Shown piece by piece: positions 36,874-49,300 of a stretch of DNA of 64,000 bases. Source of the DNA: Apostichopus japonicus (taxonomy: Eukaryota > Echinodermata > Holothuroidea > Aspidochirotida > Stichopodidae); contig NC_092577.1 in assembly GCF_037975245.1 (NCBI RefSeq), positions 9,151,013 to 9,215,012 of the forward strand. Reading direction: 5' to 3'. Numbering within the stretch: the first letter of the stretch is position 1; each line of letters begins with the position of its first letter. Made by a program: the position numbers and the translations under genes. The notes beneath the pieces were generated by a model. It did not search any database, had not been told where the DNA came from, and saw only the letters and a program-made list of their open reading frames with translations.

Positions 36874-36881
36874 TGACGTCA
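36874..36881 (+). promoter_or_regulatory. Perfect CRE palindrome TGACGTCA
   Basis: A full consensus CREB/ATF site lies 7 bases before the ATG of the NACHT gene. If the gene starts transcription nearby it may be functional; it could also be chance. Confidence 0.35.
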
Positions 36882-36887
36882 TAATCG

Positions 36888-38814
36888 ATGGAGCACCTTA
36901 CAGTGAAAGGTATGTTGTAATTACATAGTTTTGTATTAGTAACTTAAGCATAATAAAGCTGACGTTTAAAATAAACATTGATAAGGATTTAAGCATCAGC
37001 ATTGTAATTACTTTTACAGTGTATGAACGTGATTATTTTTATTGTTTTCATTGTTTTGTGTCTACCTTATTCATTTGACCTAACCGATTGGAATTGTTAT
37101 ATGTAGACATGAACGTATATAAGGTGATTTAAAATTGCATATTACTCCAATTTAACTGGTATCATTTTGTCGTTCACAGCGACTTAAATATATTGCCCGC
37201 CGTAATTGTTTCCAGTTTATATAAGCACTGACACGCCTCAATTTTATTGACCAAAAAAGTAATGTTTACAAACAAAATTTTGCCGTTTTTTCAGACAAAA
37301 AGGCCATACTCATCAGTTCTCTGAAGAGCAGGTATAAACTACAATATGACGCAATCCAGCCCATACCGTACGTCAAGGACAGACTACATTGTGTTGACAA
37401 GGTATTTGTTGAGGGCGGTACAGAGATCTGCATAGTTAAAGGAGCGACGAAGGAGACAGAAGGACCATGGGTACGTGTGGACTCGTACAAAGATATCTTC
37501 ACAGACCCTCGAATGAAAGCCAAACGGCGCATCATAGAAGCAGAACCCGGGTATGGTAAGTCAACAGTGACCCTACAGCTCGCCTATGACTGGTGCAACG
37601 GTGTAAAGGATTCACCTTTTAAAGACGTAGAGATTCTAATTCTTCTCCGGTTGAGGCAGCTGAACAGCAAGATATCTATCTATCAAGCAATTAAACTGTT
37701 CTTAGCACCAAACGATCCTCGTATCAAATCTTCTGATATTAAAAATATCATTGAAAGCTGTTCTTCTGTTAAGGTACTCCTGGACGGGTATGACGAGTTT
37801 CCTGATAGGGACGGGGCCACCGGAAGTGACGTAGGACGTATCATTACGAGGAATCTGTTTGGGAATATTGACGTCACGCTTACAACCAGATATCTTCCGA
37901 AGGACTATGACAAATCAAACACAAAATATGTGAGGTTAATTGGCTTTGACGAAAAAGCACGCGACCAGTACATTCGCAAGGCTGTTACCGGGGAAGACGA
38001 AGAAAGCGTTGCTAACATTAAGCGCGCTTTAAAAGAAAACCCGATCCTGGATGACCTATGTCAAGTTCCTCTTTTATTTGTAATGTTTTCTCACATGACC
38101 CACGAAAAGACACATCTACAGAAATTTAAGTCAGTGACCGGTTTATTTCGCTACATGATTAAATGTTTCCATAGTCACATGAGAAACAAATCACTGGACA
38201 AACACGCAAAGGAACACATGAGCGAACATGAAAGTGAACACGACGAACTGAGTAAAGTAGCATTTGAAGGTCTCTGCGGTGAAAACAAACAGTTATCATG
38301 GCGTAAGGATGGACTCTGTACACGACTAGGTCAAGGGTTTTGTCAACATTATCTTGCAGTAGGTATCTTGGTAGAGGAAGAAGTGTCTGCTGAGACAAAC
38401 GAACAGACTTCTACTACAGACATACAGACAAGGACTGACTTAAGGTTCTACCATGAACTATTCTGTGAATGGTTTGCGTGTTTCAGACTGGTAGAAATTG
38501 TAGCTGCTACAAGAAATGCATCTGAGCTGAAGAATGTTCTTGATAAAGTGGATCCATTTAATCTTCAGTACCTCTATAGATTCACCTGTGGGATTAGCCC
38601 AGCAGTTGGGAAGAGAATAATAGAATACTTGAAGAGCAGGAAAGACGGTGATAAGTTTGCCATCCTCTGCATCCTGGAACAAACTGATGAGGTAGATGGA
38701 ATCAAAGAGACCGTCAGGGATCTGTGTTCAAATTTGGTTCAGATCACGAACGAAGACAGCAAGCTTCTTCAGAGATCCACCATCCAGCTCTTGGAGATTG
38801 CATCTAGATTTAAT
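36888..38814 (+). CDS. NACHT-domain NTPase (NLR-like immune receptor), 5' part
   Basis: The coding start ATG GAG at 36888 has an in-frame TAA two codons before it. The 22-nt first coding exon ends G|GTATGT at 36909; the second starts at 37295 after TTTTTTCAG and runs open to a donor AAT|GTAAGT at 38814, giving 514 residues so far. Read-through ends at 38835. A pre-NACHT segment (SRYKLQYDAIQPIPYVKDRL) leads to Walker A AEPGYGKST (about residues 90-98), and Walker B is VLLDGYDEF (about 168-176). The helical winged part follows. This is the layout of STAND NTPases used as intracellular pathogen sensors, which are strongly expanded in echinoderms and cephalochordates. No DEATH, CARD or other effector domain precedes the NACHT, and no leucine-rich repeat exons were found in the downstream 5 kb. 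The gene may continue elsewhere, or be truncated. A short upstream frame at 36799 (ATGGATAATATC) overlaps the leader. Confidence 0.88.
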
Positions 38815-39066
38815 GTAAGTATGTTCATCATATGAAACAGGTTTGTTACGAAAGTTTCTGTCAACTAAACCAAAAGAACATTATTAACTAAATATACAAA
38901 AAATCAATATCGAAAACATAATTAGAAAAAAAATCCACTTCATGAATGACAACATTAAATTTAGCGACAAACAAATCTAAATAAATGTATATTACATTAA
39001 ACTACACAGCCCGCCAAGAGAAAGTCACAAATTATCAATGTATTGTCTTATATCAAATAAATCTTG

Positions 39067-39249
<183 letters not shown>

Positions 39250-39834
39250 TAGTTATAGTTATAGTCAAACCTATAAATATCATTCAAACCTATTGGAATT
39301 ATAAGCAAAGATAGTTCAAGAATTAAGTCTACTGAAATACATGTCTCAGATAATCAAGACAGACAGCGTTGCATCCGTTCGTAAATACACGATTCAGATC
39401 TCTAAAATATGTAAAGGAAACCAAACTGTAAACTCCACTAAAGGGTCAAAGAGTTCATGCAATAAACGCCACGACTGAGAGATTATCGAATCTACACAAG
39501 CCCGTACAACAATTTGCTTTATTCGCTTCACAACATGGCCTTCTACATAACGTGGAAAGGAACATAAGATTCAATACTGTACCATTCACCGGTAGTTATG
39601 TGAAACCTGTAGTAGAGGTGAAAAGAATGATTTTAACTGAAATGCTATACAACACTTAATCACAAAGAACAAAGTAACAGTGTAGATTGATTCCACGATA
39701 TATTCGAGTTTTCGTATGGATATGTTGTAATTAGCGATGCAGGAAGGTTGATAGGGTATATAGCTTTAAACATTTAGAAATTAGTGTTTTCTTGGCGTAG
39801 GGTGTTCCTATCAACGTAATGGACACTGCATGGC

Positions 39835-41125
39835 AAGGTAGACATATCCTTTATTTTAATCTAGGGTAGACATATCCCTTATTTCAATCTAGTGTAGAAA
39901 TATCCCTTATTGTAATCTGGGGTAGACATATCCCTTATATCCTTTATTTTAATCTAGGGTAGACACATCCCTTATTTTAATCTAGGGTAGACATATCTCT
40001 TATTATAATCTAGGGTACATATATCATTTATTGTATTCTAGGGTAGACATATGCCTTATATGTAATCTAGGGTAGATATTACCCTTATTGTAATCTAGGG
40101 TAAACATATCCTTTATTGTTATCTAGGGTAGACATATCCCTTATTATAATCTAGGGTAGACACATCCTTTATTTTAATATAGAGTAGACATATCCCTTAT
40201 TTGTAATCTAGGGTAGACATATCCCTTATTTGTAATCTAGGGTGGACATATCCATTATCATTTTTTGGGGTACACATATCCTTTATTGTATTGTATGGTA
40301 GACAAATCCCTTATTTTAATCTAGGGTAGACATACCCCTTATTTAAATCTAGGGTAGACATATCCTTTATTGTTATCTAGGGTAGACATATGCCTTATTT
40401 ATAATGTAGGGTAGAAATTACCCTCATTGTAATCTAGAGTAATATATCCTTTATTGTAATCTAGGGTAGACATATCCCTTATTATACTCTAGGGTAGACA
40501 TATCCTTTATTGTAATCTAGAGTAGACATATCCCTTATTGTAATCTAGGGTAGACATATCCCTTATTTTAATCTATGGTAGACATATCCCTTATTTCAAT
40601 CTATGGTAGACATATCCCTTATTTTAATCTACGACAGACATATCCCTTATTTTAATCTAGGGTATATATATCCCTTATTTTAATCTAGGGTCGACATATC
40701 TTTTATTCTAATCTTGGGTAGACATATCCCTTATTGTTATATGGGGTAGACATATCCCTTATCGTAACATAGGGTAGGCATATCCCTTGTTGTAATCTGT
40801 GGTAGACATATTCCTTATTGTAATCTAGGGTAGACATATCCCTTACTTTAATCTATGGTAGACATATCCCTTATTGTAATCTATGGTAGACATTTTTTTA
40901 ATTTTAATCTAGGGTAGACAATTCCTTTATTGTAATCTAGGGTAGACATATCCCTTATTTAAATCTAGGGTAGACGTATCCCTTATTTGTAATCTAATGT
41001 AGACATAACCCTTATTGTTATCTGGGGTAGACATATCCCTTATTGTAACATAGGGTAGGCATATCCCTTATTTTAATCTAGGGTAGCCATACTCGTTATT
41101 GTAATCTAGGGTACACTTATCCTTT
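39835..41125. repeat. Minisatellite of ~28-bp units
   Basis: About 45 diverged tandem copies of a unit close to GGTAGACATATCCCTTATT plus NTAATCTA, 26-32 bp long. Divergence is higher than in the 17-21 kb satellite, suggesting an older array. It lies downstream of the NACHT exon. Confidence 0.95.
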
Positions 41126-41129
41126 ATTG

Positions 41130-44040
41130 ACCATAAAAGTGTTGTTTTCCAATGATTTTTGAGTTGTATCTGAGGAACCAACAGTCTACAGTATTAAGGT
41201 ACATTGTAAGACCACTATAATTCATGGAATTCATTTGTTTATTTTTATTCATTTCTATAAAAGTAAAAGTGTTATAGACATTCAACCTGGACTGTCAGCA
41301 GTGTGTTTCAATGTTCTTTAACATTTCCATATAACACTCCAAGTGCTAAAGATCATCCTTTAAGTTAGTATCCGGTTTTACAATAGTCTTATTACTCAAT
41401 TTGTTCGACGTTTGCTTTTGATTTAAAACCAGTACAAACATGACAAACAAATATTTGTTTCTTTAATTTTCACATAAAAAAAAATAATACATATTAAACT
41501 ACATCACTTTGAAACTGGCTGCGAAACAGGGCATTATGTATTTTGCGAGGTTGGAACAGGGCCACAGAAGGGGTGTTTAGTTGATCATCAGAGGACCCCT
41601 GGTGGAAGTACAGGGTGGAGTCATATTTATTGTAGTGCGCGTGCGCGCTACAAATTTGGGATTACTCGCCCTCTCAATCATCTACATGGCTGGCTTGTGA
41701 ATGCTAGCTCAAAATACATTCTTCATAGAAATCTCAAATTCACAGGTTGGCTACGAAGGTAAAAATCCAGACCCAGATTTGCAAAGAACTGTGGCGGCGA
41801 ACAGTTGATTCTGCACACGTAAAGAAATATATCTCTTTGAGTAGCATGCTTCTTCAATACAATACGTAAAATTCTCTACTTTGGTTTCATTATTCTCAAA
41901 TTAAACAAGATAGGTAACATTTGAACGCATTTGAGTTAAAAAAATCCTTCAAAAAAGTTGCAACAAATGTTAATCGTATTTATCCTCAACGACTCGATGT
42001 TATTTTGGTGATCTCGGGCACGAACATCTAGCACGTAATTCCAGGGCATGGGATGACGGTTATGAGGTCCTTGGGATACCACTAACAATTCAATAATAGG
42101 AAAATAGGCTACTACCTAGTTTGCATCATTAACATTAAACTGATAACTGCATGGACAGACTAATACGGAAGTATTACACAAAAGGAGGTGTGTGGGGGAA
42201 GAGGGTGGGAGGAGGGACGGTTGCTTTTTCATGGCATTTTTTTAGGAACAACTAGGCTATGTCGCTATTTGAGTGGCGCACTAAAATAATACAAGCAAGA
42301 AAAATGTTTGCCATGTTTCTCTCAGATACCGGAAATGACCCTTTCCAGACATTATAGGCTAAGTTGCACAAACACACCCACTTACTCGAGTCATCATAGA
42401 GGCGAGAAAAAAGTTGTTTCTTAATTAAATCAGGAGTATAGTACTTACCATTCTGGTCGCCATAACATGTCTCTGTTGTGCAGAGTTCACCTACTCTTTC
42501 AGTAAAAGCGGGTTTAATCAAATTCAGTTCAAAGTCGCATGCACAGTATATGTATAACTTACAGATGATCTGGCTTTTGCCGTACACCATAAAGCGCCCT
42601 CACTTTTTTCAAGGCGTCACTTCTTAACGGCGATCAACTGTGCATTCATCACACGAGGATACAGTAACGGTAACATGTTGTTCAATTTGACCAATCAGTG
42701 TCTAGGACTGGGTATTCTCTGTCACGTCCGGAACATGTGTCGTGATTGACAACCGTTAATGAGCTTGGTTGTCCGGTTAATCTGTGATGGTTTTAGTTAT
42801 AATTTTCTTCGTTCATATTGTCGGCGCATGCTAGCTAGAGTACTGTTTAGAAATAAAGCCCAGCTTTGGTCTACGTCAAAGGAACAAACGCCGAACTGGC
42901 ATATTACAGTTGTTCTAGTTATTTGTAGATTTTATCACATATGCAGACTGGATGTTAAATTTACCTTCCATACACGACATCCGTGTATGTGACTTCTGCT
43001 GCTTAAGGTGTATCAAGTCTGTATCATATGCCGTTTAGATCAACAAAATGAAACTAATCGGTGCTGTTAGCTCCGGAATATTATTTTGTTATTTGTTTCA
43101 GAAAAGGCCAATTTGTTAGGGAGAAGATAGCTTGTATCTTCATGGCCCTTTAAAGCTACCCTAAACAAAAATCATCGGGGCGCATTTAGAATATGTTACT
43201 CTTTTCCAGTAAGAATATACATCTTCGTTATCCATCTTTTTAAAACCAGATGATTTAATACGTAATGGAACTGAAGCATCTTATCTTCAATCTAAAAGAT
43301 ATCTAGTCATATATCGTAATAATGATAAAATCAACTAACAATGAAACAATTATACGATACCACGGGGTACACGTCTTATGATCTTTATATTTGTTTGTTG
43401 TGTAAACAGTGACTGTCATACAGCGGTAGTAAAGTACGTTATAAATTTAGTTTGTTGTGCAGGCTAAGTAAATAGCGATAACAATAGGCAAACTAGTTCC
43501 TGATTACGAAAGGTAGGTTAGATGTGAAAAAACTATATCAATAATAATATAATAAGTTTATGATAACGATATATAGATACGAAAAGAAGGATATTCATAT
43601 TAAGAAGGAAAACAAACACAAATACAGAAGGGAAGCCATGTTTGAAAAGTCCCCTTTTCTCATGTTCTGATATGTAACAAGTGAAAACATATTTCACTTT
43701 CTTTATGGAGATCACTGGATTATGCTGCTGGAAAACATTTGTCGCTTTAATAATTTATTATCAAGTTACAATGGATGACACTTTATTGATTAATATTTTA
43801 CTGTTAGCTGATATTTGAGTTGATTTTATCACATTGTTTACACCAAGCAGATAATGTTTTAAGTAAATTCACAAGTCTTTCGCTCAAGTCATTTGAAGTC
43901 AAGCTTAACAACGTAACAGCTGTTAAGCCTACTGAAAATCAACAACCAATTCTCTGTCAAGTGTTGCGGTCCTGTGTATGAAATTCTTTAGTGAGCTCTT
44001 GTTACAATGCTATGGAGAGAACTCTTTTCTACAAGAGTAG
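41130..44040. other. Region without recognised gene
   Basis: It is AT-rich with one weak exon-like open stretch on the minus strand (about 42447-42590, ending at donor G|GTAAGTAC), whose product I do not recognise. Near 42290-42360 is a diverged copy of the CGGAAATGACCCTTTCCAGAC repeat also seen at 29510 and 30670. Confidence 0.3.
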
Positions 44041-44061
44041 TCATACACTGTAAAACCCAAC

Positions 44062-46367
44062 ATGTCAGGACAACTTGAAAAAGTCGAGGTAACCCGCTGC
44101 CTTAACTTTTTTAAGTTCACTCTACTAACCCAGACACTCCATAAGTAAGACTTGACAGTAGTGGTTACAACCAACTCACTGGTTTTACTTTGTTACACTT
44201 TATGTTCATCAGTTGTGGCAACAGATATCAGCAAAGTCCAACAAATTTAAATTTCATCTTTTTTTGAGAAAAAGCTGGGCAAGTTATGGTAACTAAAACT
44301 TCAGAGCTGATACAGCATAGCCTTTCCTCTTTAAACTGACAAGACCAATTCAAGTTTTTCCCACTTTCAATTATCTCCAGAGTTAACTTTGAATATTTAA
44401 GTTGACACTACTTGGCATATTCTAGGCAGCGGGTTACCTCAATATAATTGAGTTATGACAACAGACAATTTTAGTAAAGAAAACCATGTATTTCTAAGTT
44501 AACACAACTTTATTTCAAGTTCAACCTCTGAAGCCAGTAGCAATGTACTTTAACAACGAAATAGAAGAAATAATAAAACGCATAAAAAGTGCCTAATACT
44601 AATTTTATCGGTGGAAACAACACCAAAATGTATCAATAGAGAGATACAGAAGAACATGGAGCATGGGTACATGCCAGCTGCAATCATTCATTCCCATGAT
44701 TCATTTAATATAGTAAATTATATTAAAAATTACCATGAAAACTAGTTCCCATGAAAGCTAAGGATATGTTTGGGGAAACACATACAACCTTTCCTTCTAG
44801 AAAGGAGTATGTGAAATCAAGCCAGGGTTAAGCAAATAGCCCGTTTGGTCCTTTGTACACAAAAACTTACATTTTAACAATAAGATAAAGCAACTCTGTA
44901 AAACTCTTTTAAGAATCTGAGAGGAAGCACAAGAGTCTTTACTCATGAAAACCAGCATGCAAAGTAAAGTCTTAATGGAAAATGTTTGTTTTAGATCTTT
45001 ACAGCAAAGCACTTCAATTTGACCCATTTGGAACACAAGATACTTTGAAAGAATTCCATTGTCAATCCCTGTCTTTTGCCATTTTTTGGATCCTTCAAAC
45101 ACTTGTACTACTGTGATTTGAATAGTTTCATCACAACACAGATATCTGATGCATTGTCCTGTGTCAGTATATATAATATTAATACTGACTTCCTGTAGAT
45201 GATTTTATAGTACATCCCTCACTGGGCTATGTTTAGGATGAACATGCTTGTAGTTTCAAATTTCTCTGATAACACATTTTGCAATTTTTTTTAAATAATA
45301 TACTAGGATACCAATCACATTGATGCAAGCAAGCTGTTAGGAATTCTCTATAACTAAGCAAGTACAAAGTGATTATTTGACAAACAATGGCTCTGAATGA
45401 AAATGAAAATGTAAAACTAGAGTTTAAGCCTGATAGATTTTTTTCCAGACACTTTTGGACCCTTCAAACTCACTAGAGGTGTGGGCTATTATGTGATCAT
45501 TTCTCTGCCTGAAGAAAACATCATCATATCATAAAAATTGACTTTGTTTCGCACTTTGATTATAATTATGATTATTATTAGTGCCTATTCACCCAATCAA
45601 CAATTCTTCATAAGTTGAAATGTAAAAGCAGAGAAACAATGTCCAATGGCATCCTGTTCCATATTACAATTTGTTTCAACACATTTTCAAGATTTACCAA
45701 GAAACCAGATAATTACCAGTCGAATGGAGTTTTGCAATATCTCTCTGGACACCACATGAACTATTTAAACACTTCAGATGCATGATAACTATGTATGTTT
45801 ATAATGGAATGTAATGCCACAGGCATGTTTTCAAATTGTTGAGAGGGTTATTTAAGTAGCCTGATTGTTAATTTTTTGTTGATAAATTACACTTAAACAG
45901 CAATATATTAACTTCTTTAACTAAAGAATATTATTGTTTAAGCTGACATTAGCAAAAATATTCAGCAATTCCTTTCTCTTGAATCTTTATCCAGGACAAA
46001 ATTTGTAATTACGATGGATCAAATAAACCGATGGTGTTGTTAACATATTCATTAGAATGCAAAAATGAAACAATACAAAACATCACAGAACAGTAAGCTA
46101 TTTCTCACGAAACAAGTGCCTTTCTCTCAAGGATATATTGAGGTAAGTTTCCCCATTAAAACAAAGGAAACATTTGAAGAACTCTGACAACCTTCACTCC
46201 TCACAAAAAGCAACGCTCATTCTTATAACAGAAGGCCTAAGCTAAAATATCTTGTTGATGTGTTAAAGAGGAACTTAATACAAGAATATACATATCCAAA
46301 ATACATTTGGACTAAAACCCATTTATGTAAGTAACTATGAAAACACTCAGCTGATAACTTGAAATCT
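44062..46367. other. Left, 3' part of the 11.2-kb transposon
   Basis: It contains the 17-bp subterminal inverted pair and AT-rich sequence; a CTTTTGGA(C/T)CCTTCAAAC segment occurs at about 45080-45100 and about 45450-45470. No additional exon is supported. Confidence 0.4.
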
Positions 46368-49300
46368 TCATGAGAACAGTTTGTTTTTGAAGCTTTGCAA
46401 CTTAGCAGTTAACTTTCTCCCATTCAGACCAAAGAAAACTTTTTGAAAAAGTTCCATAGTGCGTTCTTGTCCCTTTGCATATTCAAGATGCAAGCAATAA
46501 TGAATTGCAAAAAATAGTGCAACAGCACTAGGAAAATACTTTATGTCATCAATAACAATTTTGTTATCAACAACAATGCAAATTGACAGGGGGTCCTTGA
46601 CATCACCCAGCACAGCGATGCCATGAGTAACTTCAGTTTGGATGTCTTCTGCCATAGTTGTGTCCTTCAAGAAAAAGAAAATGACTGCCTTAAACTTATA
46701 TCAAACCAGAATGCAAAACGGCATTGTGGTTAAGTAGTTGTAACATGAATGATCTTATATTAATGTGAAATACTGTAGGCTAAACCCAGAATGAACAACA
46801 TATTTTATCTCAGAAATACAGCAAAAAGCATTGAGATGTAACAAACAATATTCACAATGACAGCTGATGATCAAACTTGACACATGACACTTATAGTCTT
46901 CTTGTTCTCAATGCAGTACACCTACATACCAAATATGAGATCTGTCCAAGCTTCCTTTTTTGAGATATTGTGTTTACAAAAAAGGTGTCTCACATACACA
47001 CACACTAGTAGTACTACAAATGTTGCGATTATCATCAAAACCCAAAACCAGAATGACAACATTTCATGGTTCCTTGCTGCTGTTCATTGATCCCATTAAC
47101 AGGGAAACTTTCAAAAAAGCCTAACAGTAACAAGAGAAATAATTGCTAGCCCATGCCCCTCATAAATATGCATGATATCAAATGCAACACACATCTGCAT
47201 GTATATGTGGTCTACCAATATCACCATAACAAGTCTGAAGCAATTCAGACTTGTGGTTGTGCCAAGTTATTGCTATTTGAAGATTGTGATGTGAATTTTA
47301 AATGCTCCTATCCTTTTCTTAGCTTTGGTGAACTAATTACCTAATGCTCAGGCTAACATTCCAAAAAACCTTGAATGGTGCTCAAATGGGCACTTGTAAC
47401 TTGTGCACATCAGTCTTGCTATAGTGGGGATTTTTCAAATGAATGACCTCTAATGATTACGTGGAACCTTGCAATAAGAATATGGAAAGCAAATTTTTAC
47501 CTCAAAGTCCTTGAAGTATGGTTGTTCCGTGAAATAGTCTGGTATGCATCGCAAGACAGCAGTTCTTTTTGCAGTGACATCCTGAAAATAAAGGGAAAAA
47601 ATTGACATTTAACAAACTCAATATGACTGATTGAATGATGCAAGGAGCAACCAGAACACCAAACTGCATGTAGGCTTCGATGACTCCCATTGCACAGGCT
47701 TTTTTATAAGCAATTACTTCTATGCCTTGACAAAGCATTTTAACTACCAAGCTACAAGAGCACTAAGGCATTTTGGCAGCTACAGCAGGTACTGAAGATG
47801 AGTTGTAAAACAATCTGTTGAGCCAATTAGCATAATCCACTTATTCTTCAGAATGATACCTTCGAAATGTTGGTTTCTGCTAACCTCAAATGACCTACAG
47901 TAAGATCTTCACCAAAATTAACAGTGTCATACAAAGCTGGACTATCATTAAAAAGTATGAGGCCACCAGTAAGGCAAATATTCAATATATGCAGCATTTG
48001 AAATGTGATGAGTGACGATAACAGAGTGATATGGCACATAAAGCTACAGTGCTGGTATGCAGGTAGAATGACAGCTGGTTCCATCAACTTCTACTTAACA
48101 TGGCAGGTAGGTATTAGGGCTGTGCGCGATTAATCGTTACACAATGAGCAGTCGATTAACGATAGCAGGTTCTGATTAATCGAGGGCAATAAATAAACAA
48201 TCTGCACGTCATTTTTAATTCTTTCAACAGGTGTCTAGACCGTGCATTGAATTAATAGTAAGGCAGAGGCAACTCAGCCAGTATTCAAGGGTTGTGATAC
48301 ATCGGCTAGGCCACGCCCCCACTTCTTTCAACAGGTGTCTAGACCGCACATTGAATTAACAGTAAGGCAGAGGCAACTCGGCCAGTATTCAAGGGTTATG
48401 ATACATCAGCTAAGCCACGCCCCAACTGTCACTCATATAAGAGACAGGAGGCCTGGCGTTGACAGTTGGCACGTGCAACTTTTCGCGGCACGCAAAACTT
48501 TGGAATCGAGCCAAAAGATTCACTGAGCTTACAGTAGCTGGTCATTATGCATTGCGCTTGACGTTAAACTACTACAAGATCATTTCCAAGGTCACTGAAC
48601 TGATGCTATTTAGCTTCTGCACTGCAGTATATTAAATGAATGGTATGAATCGATAAATCACTGCCATGCACATGCAGTTCTGAGCTGCATGCAACATGTG
48701 AATGATATGATAAAAATTAATCCTGGGCCCACACACTGTGTCTGTCTTGTTTCATTGTATATCTGTCCTTACAACTACTAGTCGAGTTATTAAAATTTAT
48801 CGTGACTTCTGTCAGTGTTTATATGAAGTGACGTCATATGCATAACCTCTATAACGAAGCTGAGGCCTGGGAAATGGGCAGGTGAAGGTCGATTACCCGC
48901 ACCTTGTATTTTCTCTACCCCCGGATAGCATGGCCCTTCGTAAATGCCGACCAGTATGGAATTGATAGCTGGCAAATACACTGATAAATCCGTAATATTA
49001 TCCGAAATAGAGGAATGGGCACCACACCTTTTGCAGCATTGTGTTGGTACAGTATGGCCTGATATCACGAAACTGGTACATGTGAAATCGATTAATTGAT
49101 TATTGTTCCTTGCTTAAATCGATTAATGAATTAAGCGCGAACGCACAACTCTAGTAGGAATACAAACGTACTACATTATGAAACTGAGTTCGGTGTAAAT
49201 CCAGTTGTGCAAATAACACTCATTATAAGTAACCAGTTTTCTGTGAAAAGATCTGAGTGAGCACTAAGTGCCTTAGTTACTGTAAAATTCAAGGTAGTAT

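Noticed and set aside
37266-37535. Antisense frames over the NACHT exon (also 37683-37877, 38159-38398 and 38458-38682)
   Set aside because: They are shadows of the NACHT coding frame without independent support.
42252-42590. 112-residue minus-strand frame with a cysteine-containing stretch and a splice donor
   Set aside because: Its 3' half overlaps a dispersed repeat copy (42290-42360) and no domain was recognised; kept only as a note.
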